64,000 bases of DNA, from assembly GCF_904849725.1 (NCBI RefSeq), contig NC_058521.1, positions 99,620,244 through 99,684,243 of the forward strand, in the 5' to 3' direction. Every line of letters begins with the position of its first letter. The stretch's first letter is position 1. This document shows positions 11,736 to 23,514 of the stretch, one piece after another. Below the pieces are notes generated by a model. The model worked only from the letters and a program-made list of their open reading frames with translations, was not told where the DNA came from and ran no database searches. Origin of the DNA: Hordeum vulgare subsp. vulgare. Taxonomy: Eukaryota > Streptophyta > Magnoliopsida > Poales > Poaceae. The position numbers were made by a program, and so were the translations under genes.

Positions 11736-12142
11736 AAACAGGGGATGAAGGAGACGATGTTGTACCCATGTTTGGGTCTTCTTGATTGCGGTAAAACCAA
11801 ACGTCATGCGCTTGTTGTATTGATGAAGTAGTACAGAGTACATAGTTGATCTATCTTAAGATTAGATGTTGTGGTCTAAACCCTAATTGTAGTGAGCTTA
11901 ATGTGTCCCATGAACCATGGCACCCCTCGCTTATACAGATACCAGGGGTGCTAGGGTTATACAATGTCGGTTACAATAGGGAAAGATTGTGCCAATTACT
12001 ACGTCGCGTTGGATTGTATGTCAAGTCTTTGGAAGAGTCCATATTGATTCCAGTATCTCAAATGACGATGAGAGAGGCTCGGGAGTCCGGCCCACAAGAA
12101 TAGATAGGGATCCAGAGGAACCCTTACTCCCAGACTCCCTCA
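11736..12142 (-). repeat. 3' LTR of G2 (minus strand; outer border approximate)
   Basis: On the minus strand the LTR starts at 12,142 with TGAGGGAGTCTGGG, directly after the purine tract ttcgggggctac. It contains landmarks typical of a Gypsy LTR of this type: cttgtgggccggactcc, then gtaaccgacattgtataacc. The far end near 11,735 is an estimate, because the next element has no clean border. Confidence 0.6.
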
Positions 12143-12154
12143 GTAGCCCCCGAA
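12143..12154 (-). other. Polypurine tract of G2
   Basis: The minus-strand sequence ttcgggggctac abuts the TGAGGG LTR start. It puts G2 on the minus strand, so the plus-strand ORF at 12,717 is antisense to it. Confidence 0.65.
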
Positions 12155-12716
12155 CTGGCCTGCAATGCCAAAACCTTCCACCTCTAGTTGCTTTATAGAG
12201 ACTTCGGCTTGAGTGGCGAGTTCTTTTCTTCCTTTAACCGACGATAGTTCGGGTGCCAATGACCTTCCATCCTTCAAATATACAGATATAGATATACATA
12301 TATAAATTTCAATTTTCAGGTCGATAGTTCGACCACGAATAGTGTCTTTTCCTTCTCTATCCGAAAGGCCATGGTTGGTCAAGGCCTATAACTTTTAAAG
12401 GAAGTGCGGTTCGAGACCGTTTTTACTCAGACGTCCCCTCACTGAGATTGTGTCCCTCTTTTCCAGGGATATGGTTTTATGATTTGGGTTATCCCACCTG
12501 CCCATAATCGCACGGTTTTATTGGGAAACGGTAGAGTTCATGGCATAGTGGTGGGGCTGTTGGTATTTTGGTGATCCATAAAAGTTAAAACCGTCATTGC
12601 AACCCCTTCATGCACCTTAGATCTCGCAACACTATCGCCATTCCCTGCCTCCAAAGCTCCAGCGCTCAAGCTTTCCTTCTCCTCTCTTCCTTTTGAATCC
12701 TTCAATCAATCCGACG
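12155..12716 (+). other. Leader region of aORF-2
   Basis: This stretch between the G2 purine tract and the first ATG holds no gene. An AT motif (cataaaagtt, about 12,577-12,586) precedes a C/T-rich leader that runs into the ATG and could be the promoter. That is inference from position. Confidence 0.4.
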
Positions 12717-15556
12717 ATGGCCAGCTCTGGCTCCAAGGGAAAGTGGGAGGCCTCCTCCGTCATGGAGAAGGACATCCTTTAGCTGAAGAGCTCCGACTAC
12801 CTGCTCCGAAGAAGGGCCACTTTATACCCACACCAAAAGATGAGGAGAGAGTACTTTTTATTCCTCATTCTATTCAGGTTTAAGCTTTGCCACCACCCAT
12901 TTGTTCGGGGCGTCATGTTCTACTATGGGCTTGAGTTCCATGATCTCCCCCCCCCCCGAACTCCATCACTCACCTCTTAGCCTTCATGATAGTCTGTGAG
13001 GCATTCTTCCAGGTCCAACCCCACTTCGGCCTATGACTGAAGGTTCTCAAAGTCAAGCCAAAGGTCGTCAATGGTGAGCAAGATGACTGCGGAGGGTTAA
13101 TGATCAGCAAGCTTAATAGGCCAAGTGGCCAAAGGGCGCATTCATATATACTGTCAAGGCATGGAAGAAAGAGAGGTTCTACATCACCGAGCCGTGCAAC
13201 ACCAGTGAGACAACTCCTCCAACATTTAGATCTGGCCCTCCCACCCATCTTGTATCCTGGAAGGAAAATGTCGTTCATTGGAGGGAGCCCGCAGAGGTGA
13301 AGGTGCTCACGAACAAGATCTCCAATCTACTAGAGAATAAGATCGAGTTTCCCAATGTAATGCAGGTAATGTTGCATGGCCGCCTTCTCCCCTGCTAGCA
13401 CCGACCCGTCCCAATGTGGGACCACAATCCGAAGGATCCGGATAGTGCGGTAGGCCCTGTGCTGAACTTATTATGTATTACTCACGAGAAGTTGCAAAAG
13501 GCCCTTTTTAAATCGCAAAAGGTTTGGCCCACTGAGGACGAAGACGTAGGCCTTCCATCCTTAACCCTTTTGGGTCGGTAAGGTTGTTATTATATATTTT
13601 GATTTCATCCTTTCCTTTTAACAAGGTACTCACTTCTTCATTCTCCCGTGCTTGCAAATCTGGCTCAAAAATTTGAGTAGATCAACTGTACGGTTCCATT
13701 GCCCAAAGATAATATGATGCCGCTATTAGCCGCCACGTTGGTCGAGAAGTCATACACGACTCCGAGGGCGAAGGAGGATTAGAAGAAGGGGATCAAGAAG
13801 ATCCGGAAGGGTCTTCGGCCAAAAGGTATGCCGGACACTAGGTCCGAAGAGACGTTGGCTCCCTCCAACCTGGAGGGAGAAGAAAAGATGACAAGGAGGA
13901 GGTGAGCTACTCCTTCCATACGAAGAAAAGTGCAGCTTCTGAAGGCGCCGAGGGAGATCCATCTCTCATTGATCTCAAGAAGCAACGTAGGGCCCCACGA
14001 CCCTATTTGCGGGTATTCTGGAGTTGGACGGGGAGTTCGAGGATGAACCTCCAGTCCCCCGTTGGACCCTTAGGCTGAAACCACGAGAACAAAGGTACTT
14101 ATCAAAAATCAAAACACTCCATTCCTTCATGCGTTGTGGCTCTAACTAGGCCCCTTTTCCCATATTGCAACCCATTGTGTGACTTACCCACCGATCAAAT
14201 TTTGGAGAGGCAATCTTTACCAACCAATCTGGCTGAAAGAAGGACTAGCTCACCCCCACACACCTCTCCCTATCACCAATGATATCGGGGAGGTGGTATC
14301 CAGATAGGTAGCCCTGCGCCGGAAACTACCGCCGGCTGCGACGTTATGATGGTCGAGGTTGACACCTCAGCCACAAAGGACCAAGTGGATGAATCCCTCT
14401 AGACAAGAAAGGAACGAGAGTACGGACCTTATAGGTATCCTCTGAAGACATATCCGAAGGCTCCTTCCTCTCCGACACCGTCAGTAGTGGTCTCTCTAAA
14501 AAGGGAGAATACTACGGCGCACACGGAGCCATCCTCAACTGAGCAACTCCGAACTGGATGGCCTGCCCTTAGGAAGAAGGGTCGCAATGGTTATTCCATT
14601 CCTGAAAAATGTCGCACTCATTTGAGTGCGGTATTGCAAAGCATTCAATCCATTGATAGTGGTTTGAAAGAAGCTTTTAACGCCCTGCTGGCAGGCCTCA
14701 AGGTAATCTGCATAGTTTTTCCTATACAAAGGGATTCTATTCTTTGCATTGTCCAGAAGCAATCTTATGCTCAGTAGCCCCCGAGCCCTGTGTGAGTGAG
14801 GAAAAAACATGCAGGGGTCAGAATAGTTTGGAAAAGTTGCGTTTAGCCCCCATGACTCTTGTGGGTTTCTAAGAAACACCCTAACAGAGGATTTAAAAAA
14901 AATCCGAGAACTATAAAAGTTTGAAAAATGCTCTTCTGCATGCCTCTATGTTAGCCACAGCCCCCAACTCCCTGGATATGGCAAAGATGAACCGAAAGAT
15001 AAAGGTTTCCAAGGAGGAGCTGGACCGCATCAACAAGAGGTTTGAAGACTCACAAAGTAAGTGTTCAAGCCTTAGCTCTCTCATTGAGGTGTTTGATATT
15101 TTTGTCTCTAAGTGTATTCTGTCTAAATGACCATCATCGTTGTTGATATTGATGTTGATCGTCTTAAAGCCGAACTGGACAAGGCCAAGCAGGAGGCTAT
15201 GGAACAAAGAGCGGTGGCCGCACATGCTAAGGCTACTAGCAAGAAATCTGAGGCTTGGCTTAGTGAAGTCCAGCAAGAGCTCAAGGAGTCCATCACAAAA
15301 AATGAAGCCCTTGAGCAAAAGAATAAAGAAAACACTTCAGAGATGACATCGATGACTTTCGCACTCCAAGAAGCACAGAAGGAGGCACACGATATTCAGA
15401 AAGAGGTCCATCACATGAAACAAATCGTAGATGGTACGAGATATTTTCTACAGTGTACATTCGGCGGACGAAGATTTGCATTGCTTACTCAAGTGTGGAG
15501 GTCTCCAGGTGCGATTGCAAATCTCTCGAAGAGTGTGGCAGAAGCTGGGAAGTACT
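12717..15556 (+). pseudogene. aORF-2: broken multi-exon antisense ORF of G2 (plant gypsy-type transposon-domain protein)
   Basis: The start ATG at 12,717 opens with MASSGSKGKWEASSVMEKDI, typical of this plant transposon-associated family. A TAG at 12,780-12,782 ends the frame early. The conserved HPFVRGVMFYYGLEFHDL stretch follows (about 12,895-12,945) and is broken by a run of 11 C (12,947-12,957). Further exons can be followed: the 13,080-13,380 globular part ending at a donor near GTAATGTTGC, a low-complexity basic region (13,700-14,100), a helical exon (14,560-14,702) with donor GTAATC, and a coiled coil (14,961-15,056 and about 15,150-15,430) rich in Lys/Glu/Ala. The last piece, with SPGAIANLSKSVAEAGKYL, is cut at 15,557 by Copia A. 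Molecular role unknown; it is an element-borne accessory gene, not a host gene. Confidence 0.7.
14772..14785 (-). other. PPT-like motif in an aORF-2 intron
   Basis: The plus-strand text cagtagcccccgag repeats the G2 LTR/PPT junction text at 12,141-12,154 (cagtagcccccgaa) with one difference. It lies inside the intron that starts at the GTAATC donor at 14,703. Confidence 0.5.
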
Positions 15557-16226
15557 TGTTGGAAATATGCCCTAGGGGCAATAATAAATTGGTTATTATT
15601 ATATTTCCTTGTTCATGATAATCGTTTATTATCCATGCTAGAATTGTATTGATTGGAAACTCAAATACATGTGTAAATACATAGACAACACACTGTCCCT
15701 AGTGAGCCTCTAGTTGACTAGCTCGTTTATCAAAGATGGTCAAGGTTTCCTGCCATAGGCAAGTGTTGTCACTTGGTAACGAGATCACATCATTAGGAGA
15801 ATGATGTGATGGACAAGACCCAAACTATAAACGTAGCATATGATCGTGTGAGTTTATTGCTAATGTTTTCTGCATGTCAATGTATCTGTTACTATGACCA
15901 TGAGATCATGCAACTCCCGGACACCGGAGGAATACCTTGTGTGTAGCAAACGTCGCAACATTACTGGGTACTATAAAGGTGCTCTACAGGTATCTCCAAA
16001 GGTGTCTGTTGGGTTGGCATGGATGAAGACTGGGATTTTTCACTCCGTGTGATGGAGAGGTATCTCGGGGCCCACTCGGTAATACAACATCACAACAAGC
16101 CTTGCAAGCAATGTGACCAAGTAGTTAGTCATGGGATCTTGTATTACAGAACAAGTAAAGAGACTTGCTGGTAACGAGATTGCACTAGGTATGGAGATAC
16201 CGACGATCGAATGTTGGGCAAGTAAC
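15557..16226 (+). repeat. Copia A 5' LTR, left piece
   Basis: It starts TGTTGGAAATATGCCCTAGG and ends gggcaagtaac. The next base begins Copia B. The text resumes with gtaacataccgaagg at 50,576, so gtaac is the duplicated target of B. No gene. Confidence 0.9.
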
Positions 16227-17372
16227 TGTTGGAAATATGCCCTAGAGGCAATGATAAATAGTTATTATTATATTTCCTGTTTAAAGATAATCGTTTATTA
16301 TCCATGCTATAATTCTATTGAATGAAAACATAGATGCATGTGTGGATACATAGACAAAACAATGTCCCTAGCAAGCCTCTAGTTGGCTAGCTAGTTGGTC
16401 AATGATAGTCAAGGTTTTCTGACTATATGCAAGTGTTGTCGCTTGATAACTGGATCACATCATTAGGAAAATCATGTGATGGACTAGAACCAAACTATGA
16501 ACGTAGCATATTGATCGTGTCATTTTATTGCTATTGTTTTCCGCGTGTCAAGTATTTGTTCCTATGACCATGAGATCATATAACTCACTGGCACCAGAGG
16601 AATACCTTGTGTGCATCAAACGTCGCAACGTAACTGGGTGACTATAAAGGTGCTCTACAGGTATCTCCGAAGGTGTCCGTTGAGTTAGTATGGATCAAGA
16701 CTGGGATTTGTCATTCCGTGTGACGGAGAGGTATCTCGAGGCCCACTCGGTAATACAACATCACACACAAGCCTTGCAAGCAATGTGACTAAGTGTAAGT
16801 CACGTGATCTTGTATTACGGAATGAGTAAAGAGACTTGCCGGTAACGAGATTGAAATAGGTATGCGGATACCGACGATCAAATCTCAGGAAAGTAACATA
16901 CCTAAGGACAAAGGGAATGACATATGAGATTATATGAATCCTTGACACCGAGGTTCAACCGATAAGATCTTCGGAGAATATGTCAGATCCAATATGGGCA
17001 TCTAGGTCCCGCTATTGGATATTGACCGAGGAGTGCCTCGGGTCATGTATACATAGTTCTCGAACCCACAGGGTCTGCACACACTTAAGGTTCGATGATG
17101 TTTTAGTATAGTTGAGTTATATGTGTTGTTACCGAATGTTGTTCGGAGTCCCAGATAAGATCACGGACGTCACGAGGGTTTCCAGAATGGTTCGGAAATG
17201 AAGATTGATATATAGGATGGTTTCATTTGGTCACCGGAAAGTTTCGGGCAATTCCGGCAGTGTACCGGGAGTGACGAATTGGTTCCGGGAGTTCACCGGG
17301 AGGGGCCCACCCACCCGGGAGTGAGCCAAAGACCCTAGGATGGCGCCACAAGTCCTTAGTGGGCTGGTGGAG
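16227..17372 (+). repeat. Copia B 5' LTR, left piece
   Basis: It matches 48,758-49,899 of the 3' LTR and ends gggctggtggag, where the LARD is inserted. The uninterrupted 3' LTR reads ggtggagtcagccc at the same place, which proves the insertion point. Confidence 0.9.
17368..17372. other. Target duplication of the LARD, left copy
   Basis: tggag before TGTGACAGCC; the same five bases follow the second LTR at 42,783-42,787. The unoccupied site exists in the 3' LTR of Copia B near 49,898. Confidence 0.9.
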
Positions 17373-17931
17373 TGTGACAGCCCGAGACTGATATTCCAGA
17401 AGATTCCCCCTTTATTCCCTTTTTGCTGTGTGATTATTTTTATTTGTCGCATCATCATTGCATCATCCGCATCATCCGCATTGCATCGGCAACCCGTTGC
17501 CACCATTTTTCAAAAGTTATTAGTTGCCGGCTCTCTCCGTGTTCGTCGTTGCCCGTTCTGAGCCCGACCACACTCGCCCGTGCCTACGGCAGCGTTAAAA
17601 TCTTGTTTTTTAGAAGTATGTAGAACTTTCCCTGATTGAGTTGAAACTTGGTGTGCGGTCTTATTTTGACTTAGGTAGGCTGCCTGCCAAATTTCATCGC
17701 CATCGGAGTCCGTCTGGTACCCGAACGGTCAACCGTAGCGGCACCGTATTCGGTCTATCGTCGGACGTTTTTTGGTATTTTAAATCGCGTTGCCGGGTGC
17801 CCGTTTTCCCTCTCTTCTCCGGCTAGCCTACTCTACACAGCCACTTACCCGTCCCCGCGTGCGAAACCGTCCGATCTAGATCACGCGGTTGAAATCGGGC
17901 TGAAAAACTGCTAAACCTAGCCCCCCATTGT

Positions 17932-17939
17932 TATAAATA
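17932..17939 (+). promoter_or_regulatory. TATA box of LARD LTR1
   Basis: tataaata in the text cattgttataaatagacccc, identical in LTR2 (38,641-38,648). It lies about 560 bp into the LTR, before a CT-rich leader. Confidence 0.65.
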
Positions 17940-20243
17940 GACCCCTCCTCCTAATTTTTGGCAGTCAACCCCCTGTCTCGAAATTCGTGCAACCCTAGCC
18001 GCGTCCCACCTGCTCTCTCTCTCCTCCACCAGTCATCGGGCCCGCACGAGCTCGCGTGCGGCCCGCCACGAAGCCCATCTCGCCAGCATGTCTCGAGCTC
18101 CGCCCGAGGCATCTGCTCCCTCGCCCCGAGCTCCCGCCAGCCGAGGCCCTCCTTCGCCAGCCGCCGCCAGTTTCGATGGGACCCCGATCCAAATCGGGAT
18201 CCTGCCCCCGTTGACTAGAAGTGGAGCGCCTAGAGGCGCCTGGGCCGCGACCCCAGCCGGCCCACGTCAGCGCCGCGCTCTAGGCCGCCTGAGACTGAGC
18301 ACCTCGAGTGCCCTACGGGTCGCCTCCTCTCTGCGCCGGCCTTTCGGCCCAAGGTGAGACCCCCCCCCCCCCCGCAGCGCTATCCCTCGCTCATGCTGCG
18401 AGATAGCCAAATTGCACTGCCCCTGTTAGGCCACTAGCTGCAGATTCGGCCCATTAGTGATTTTGTTTAGGTTTTAGGATTAAATTCTTTTTCACGAAAC
18501 ATAGATATTTTAAAACACCCGTAATTATTTAACCGTGCATCGGATCACGACGTTTTATATGTGAAACTTGACTAGTTTTCCGCGTAGATCATTAATTTGC
18601 AACTTACATGCATGTTTGACGTGGTTTGACTTGCCATATTCCTAGATGTACATGCTGTCCTAATATGTTATTCATCCCGTATTTATTTTCGTGCGTGTCC
18701 GGATTGCTCAAATCCCATAGATGAATTGGTCATGTTTTTAGGTACCTTTTGCCATCTATTTTAGAGTAGTAGTTGGCATTTTTGCATGTAGGATTCAGTC
18801 ACTAATTTGTTATATCGTGCTTAGGACATATTCTCGCATATTTGTGTGGCGATATTTTAGTTTGCAACCCCACATATTATACATGTTTTTGGGGTAAAAA
18901 AATCCATAGAATTTAACTGTGCATTTAGTTTTAGCTTTCGAGTAAGTTAGCGCGCGTGATATTTTGCCATGTTGCCCTTTTGTTTATTTCATGTGATTTA
19001 TTCCATGCATGATATGAATGAGTTGTCAACTAGAGATATGCCCTTGGATATGTATGCTAGCCTCTGGTAATTTTGGTTGCAATAGAAATCCATGTTTAGG
19101 TGTGGTTTGATTGCTCTCAACATGCTAGAACATAATGCTGATTTGGAGATGCTGAAATATTTCTAAGTCTGAAATCTGTTATATTTTGTTGTTGTCTTGC
19201 CATGAGTTTATCTGGTGATCTATAGCTCTTTTGAGGTTGGTGCAATGGAGTTAGTTGTATCCCTCAAGTTTCTCTAGCATACTGTGAATTTTCATGCCAT
19301 TTGGAGTCCCATAGCATATAGTTTTGTTGCTGTCAGTATGCCTTCAGATCGAAAACTGCACTATCATAAACTGTTATTTTCGCTAAGTCTGAAACTGTGT
19401 GTAAGATGCCATTTTGTGAGTTCTTTTCCTAGTGATCCATGCTTCCATGCTAGATGTTATTAGTAGCATGGTGTACTGCATCTTGACCTCTATAGCCTCA
19501 TGCCTTGGTTGAGAATTTTAGATTTATGTAGATTGTTGTTCGAGGGTGTATAAAATGCTATTTGGCTGATTTTGGCAGATTAGTGATTTCTTGTTTAGCT
19601 CGTAGTTGTTGAACCGTTGCTCTGTTATGATCGTGTCCTATATGAAACTTGCTTAGAATCACATGTAGTTTCATATTATCTTGCTGGTTGTATGTCTTGG
19701 CATGCTTGTGACTGTCGTTGCACACATATTGCATTCATGCCATCATATCTTGCGGTGTTTGTATCTTTTGAACCGTAGCTCCGTTGGAGCTGTTCTTTAT
19801 GTGTAAATTGGTTGAAACGACATGTAGTTTTACGTGAACCTATTTATTTCGCTGTTTAACAAATAATTAAAAGTGTTAGTTCAGATCTGGACAGAATTAT
19901 AAATTAACGTGTGGGGTCATCTCGGAGATGTTATATGTCATTTCCGACCTCATTTAAAATGCCTAGATAGGTGGATTGATTACACTTCACCTCTTGCCAT
20001 GTTTAACCACATTTAGTATTATCGTGTACCTAATCAGGATAGAACTAAATAATTCATATGTGGAGTTTGGTCAATATGCAACTCGTTGCATATTGAACTT
20101 CACTTAATGTGTAGTAGTTGATTGTTGTGAATTGACATGTCATGACTTGCATATATCCAACCGTTCTTGCATCATATGTGTTGTGCATCGTGTGGTGTAT
20201 ATTGTGTGTTGATGCTTGTTTCCGGTTTCCTTCGTATCGCTAG

Positions 20244-20454
20244 AGTTCCGCAAGCGTGTCGGAAAGTGAGGACCCGTTCGACTACATCGGTTCGTCTACT
20301 TCACGGAGTCGTTCTTCTTCCAAGCGGGATCTCAGGCAAGATGACCATTTCCCCAGATACCATTACTATCATTGCCATGCTAGTATTATTGTTTGTGTCG
20401 TTATGTCTCGCTGCCTACCACTTGTTAAATATCAGCCTCCCAACATTTCCATGA
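20244..20454 (+). other. Small Ser/Arg-rich frame in LARD LTR1
   Basis: From 20,244, after an acceptor-like gctag, the frame reads SSASVSESEDPFDYIGSS and then SRSRSSSKRDLR. The same frame in LTR2 (from about 41,031) has a few substitutions and no stop in this part. It is hard to judge: LTRs of one element are identical at insertion, so similarity alone does not show selection. It could be a coding exon of a spliced LTR transcript or chance. Confidence 0.3.
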
Positions 20455-21846
20455 AAACCTTCAACCTGTTCACAACCTAGCAAACCACTGATTGTCTATG
20501 TTACCGCTTGCTTAACCATGTGTTAGTGTTGCTAGTTGCAGGTGCAGTTGCTTCCATGTGATAACATGGGTTCATTGTTATATCACCATATTAATGCTAT
20601 TTAATTTAACGCACCTATATACTTGGTAAAAGGTGGAAGGCTCGGCCTTTCTAGCCTGGTGTTTTGTTCCACCTTTGCCCCCTTAGTTTCGGCTACCGGT
20701 GTTATGTTCCGTAATTGAGCACTCCTAACACGATCGGGGTTGTTATGGGGACCCCCTTGATAATTCGTCTTAGATTAAAGCTGGCCTGGCAAGGCCCAAA
20801 TTTGGTACTACATTTGCCTAATAACCTTATAATAATGCATAGGGACCCGCCGACACCCGCCGAATAATTTAATCAACCCCGAGGCCAGTGCTCCTCATGA
20901 GTGCTGGTCCCACCTGAGCGATGTTCGGCGCCCCCTGTCACCCAAGGTTTAGCGAAGCGGACGTCTAGCTCATCCGTTGGGTCCTGAGAACGAGATACAC
21001 GGCTCCTATCGGGAATGTCGACGCGTCGGACGACCTTGCTGGATTAGTTTTACCTTTTACGAAATATCTTGTGCATCAGGATTCCGGTCGTGCTTTGGGT
21101 AATCTCAGAGTTGAGGTTTTCCACTAAGGATTCCGAGGAGATCACGAGTTTCATGATCGAGGATTTCTATGCGGCTTGTGGTAATTTGTGATGGACTAGT
21201 TGGAGCACCCCTGCAGGGTTAAATCTTTCAGAAAGTCGTGCCTGTGATCATGTGGCAACGTGGAAACTTTGTTTAACACTGGTTCTAAACAACTTGAAGT
21301 TAACTTAATTAAAATATGCCAACTGAGTGCGTAACCGTGAATGTCTCTTTCGCGAGTTCCTTCTCTGATCGAGGACATGGCGGGGTTATGTTTGATGTAA
21401 GTATGTGTTCAGGATCATTCTTTTGATCAACAGTAGTTCTTGTCCGTTATGTGTAGATCATCCCCCTCTTTATTCTTGTACTCGTAAGTTAGCCACCTCT
21501 TATACTGCTTAGTCGCTTGCTGCATCCTCACCACTTAACCATACCTCACCCATTAAGCTTTGCTAGTCTTCATACCTTTGGAAATAAGATTGCTGAGTCC
21601 CATGTGGCTCACATATTACTACAACACCAGTTGCAGGTACCGGTAAAGGTTACTTGACGCGAGCTCGCTGATTGTTCATTTGGAGTTTCTTCTTCTTCAT
21701 CGATCTAGGATGGGTTCCAGGCCGACAGCCTGGGATAGCAAGGATGGACATCATTTCTTTTCTCGTTTGTTTTCGTCCGTAGTTGGACCCTGCTCTTCTT
21801 CATGATGTTTATGTATTGTACTGACGTGACTCTGATGTAGCTTGTC

Positions 21847-21851
21847 GCAAG
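21847..21851. other. Target duplication of G3, left copy (gcaag)
   Basis: It pairs with gcgag at 35,138-35,142. LTR2 of the LARD, which lacks the insertion, reads gcgag at this place (near 42,636), so the left copy carries one G-to-A change. Confidence 0.85.
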
Positions 21852-22359
21852 TGTCGTGGTTTTCTCACGGCAGATGTCCTAGTGAAAGGACTTACTGATG
21901 GAGCCATCGCACCTTGGTGGCGACTCAAAGGGCTTTGAGTGGAAGCGGGACTCAGATTTACCCAGGTTCGGCACCTTGTGAGGAGGTAAAAGCCTACGTC
22001 CTGCTTTGTGTTGTATTGATGATGTTTCAATTACAAGGAGGGCATAACTTGCCTAACCTAGCTCTCGATGATTTCTAACCTGATCTCTCCTCTCCAGGGA
22101 CTCGCCTTTATATACAGGTCGAGGCCCTAGGGTTTACAAGAGTCCTTGCCATAACTCAAGTCGTGATTCCTTTAATCTCTAAATCGTCGTGCTTTCCAAG
22201 ACTGGAGGACTCCCTGATGACTTATCCTCCATGTAGATCTTGAACCGCCATCCAGCTCCTGGAACGTTTGGACCAAAGCTTGAACCGCCAAAGTATGAGT
22301 TGCCCACTTGGTGACCTGGCCCAACTAGGGCGGTCACATGGCAGATAATATCCCCAACA
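21852..22359 (-). repeat. G3 3' LTR
   Basis: It matches 34,629-35,137 throughout with scattered substitutions, for instance caccttgtg against ccgctcatg around 21,982. It also matches the LTR of element D (62,362-62,870) in inverted orientation. Confidence 0.93.
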
Positions 22360-22374
22360 TTAGGCCCCAGACTG
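22360..22374 (-). other. Polypurine tract of G3
   Basis: The minus-strand sequence cagtctggggcctaa abuts the TGTTGGGG start of the 3' LTR. Confidence 0.75.
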
Positions 22375-22658
22375 ACTTGAACCTGTTCACGCCAATAAAC
22401 TTTTACCTAGTTTAGGAACGACTCATTCCCCCTTTTTCATGCACCATACGCTTAAGCCGCCATCCACCATGGAAATACCCAAGTCGCCGAACCGTTTCCG
22501 ATGACATCACCTTATCCTTTTAATTTCGGAAAATGATGACGCAATCCCCAACGGATCTCTCGGCGCAAATATCCCGAAAATCTTGGCGCCATAAGTGCGA
22601 ATCTTTAATTTGCCCCCTTCGGTTCCCGCGCGAGGCGCCTCGATCCCCACACCTAACC

Positions 22659-22667
22659 TATTAAATA
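22659..22667 (+). promoter_or_regulatory. Possible TATA box of aORF-3
   Basis: tattaaata lies 300 bp inside the 3' LTR, on the strand of the antisense ORF. It is followed by a leader with CT-rich text at 22,707-22,730. Motif and position only. Confidence 0.4.
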
Positions 22668-22738
22668 GGCTCGGGAACAGGGGCGGAGGGAATCTTTGCC
22701 CACTCGTCTTCTGTTTCTTCTTCTTCCTCGTAGCCACA

Positions 22739-22938
22739 CAAGGAACTCCGCCGCTGCCCGACGAGTTCCATCGCCGCCCGAGGGTTTCCCGCATCGTCCG
22801 AGGGGCTTCGCCGCCGTTTGGGGAATTCCACCGCTGTTCGAGGGGTTCCACCACCGTTCGAAGGACTCCGCTGCCGCCCGAGGGACTCCACCACCGCCCG
22901 AAGAACTTCGTCGTCATTGAGGAACTCCGCCGCCAGCC
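22739..22938 (+). repeat. 20-bp minisatellite in the aORF-3 leader
   Basis: Ten units with an exact 20-bp period (starts at 22,739, 22,759, 22,779 and so on). The consensus is close to cgagggactccaccgccgcc. Because 20 is not a multiple of 3, the unit shifts the frame each time. That fits an untranslated leader and explains the long but repetitive open frames on both strands here. Confidence 0.85.
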
Positions 22939-23514
22939 ACTGTCTCCGTCGCATCGTCGAGCCAAACGGGGACACCATCTCCACCGCGGGTCTGTACAAC
23001 CGCCTCCGGACGTCATTTAACAGGTTAGTCCTCCGCCATTGCAAACAGATCCGAGCTTTTCAACGTTCGCCATTTGCTGCGCCTTAGAACTCCTCGAACT
23101 CCTCGGCGTTTGCCATTCGATTCAAAATGGTAGCTTAGCATATTAGCACCGACCGCATCCCCAATCCATTTAATTTCGGTTTAGAGAACCAAGAGGGCTT
23201 TGGTTAAATCACCCCTGCCGTAGTTGCTTTCAACCGTGACCTGTTTCACTTTATCCAGGCTTTCTCCGTTATTTTACCTTTCTCGTAGATCTACATTGCA
23301 TTGCTTGCTATGTAGAAGACTGTTTGTAGATTCATACTTCGTCATTTTTCTGCATGTTTTTGCTGCCCTGAGACACCTCCTGTGAGTAATGGGAAATTCC
23401 TAAATCGCCCTTGTTCCCAAACCTGGTCCCTTGTTGGTGAGTTAATAGATTGCCTCAGCCACTCGACAAGCGTTTTGGCGGGTTAACTTACCCATGACCT
23501 TTTCCTCTGTAGCT

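Larger units (their letters stand above)
17373..21851 (+). repeat. LARD LTR1, left piece
   Basis: It holds a promoter-like start: TATA box at 17,932-17,939, then a CT- and GC-rich leader with open frames (17,958-18,353) that ends at a splice-donor-like AAG|GTGAGA, directly followed by a C run (18,360-18,374). After about 1.9 kb of AT-rich non-coding text comes an acceptor-like TATCGCTAG at 20,243 and a short Ser/Arg-rich frame. Relative to LTR2 it lacks 112 bp at 18,129, between the similar short sequences agctcccgc and agctcctgcc. The last five bases (gcaag) are one copy of the G3 target duplication. Confidence 0.85.

Noticed and set aside
22507..23044. 169- and 127-codon minus-strand frames and the plus-strand frames opposite
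   Set aside because: They translate the 20-bp minisatellite and its surroundings; the amino acid pattern cycles with the repeat.
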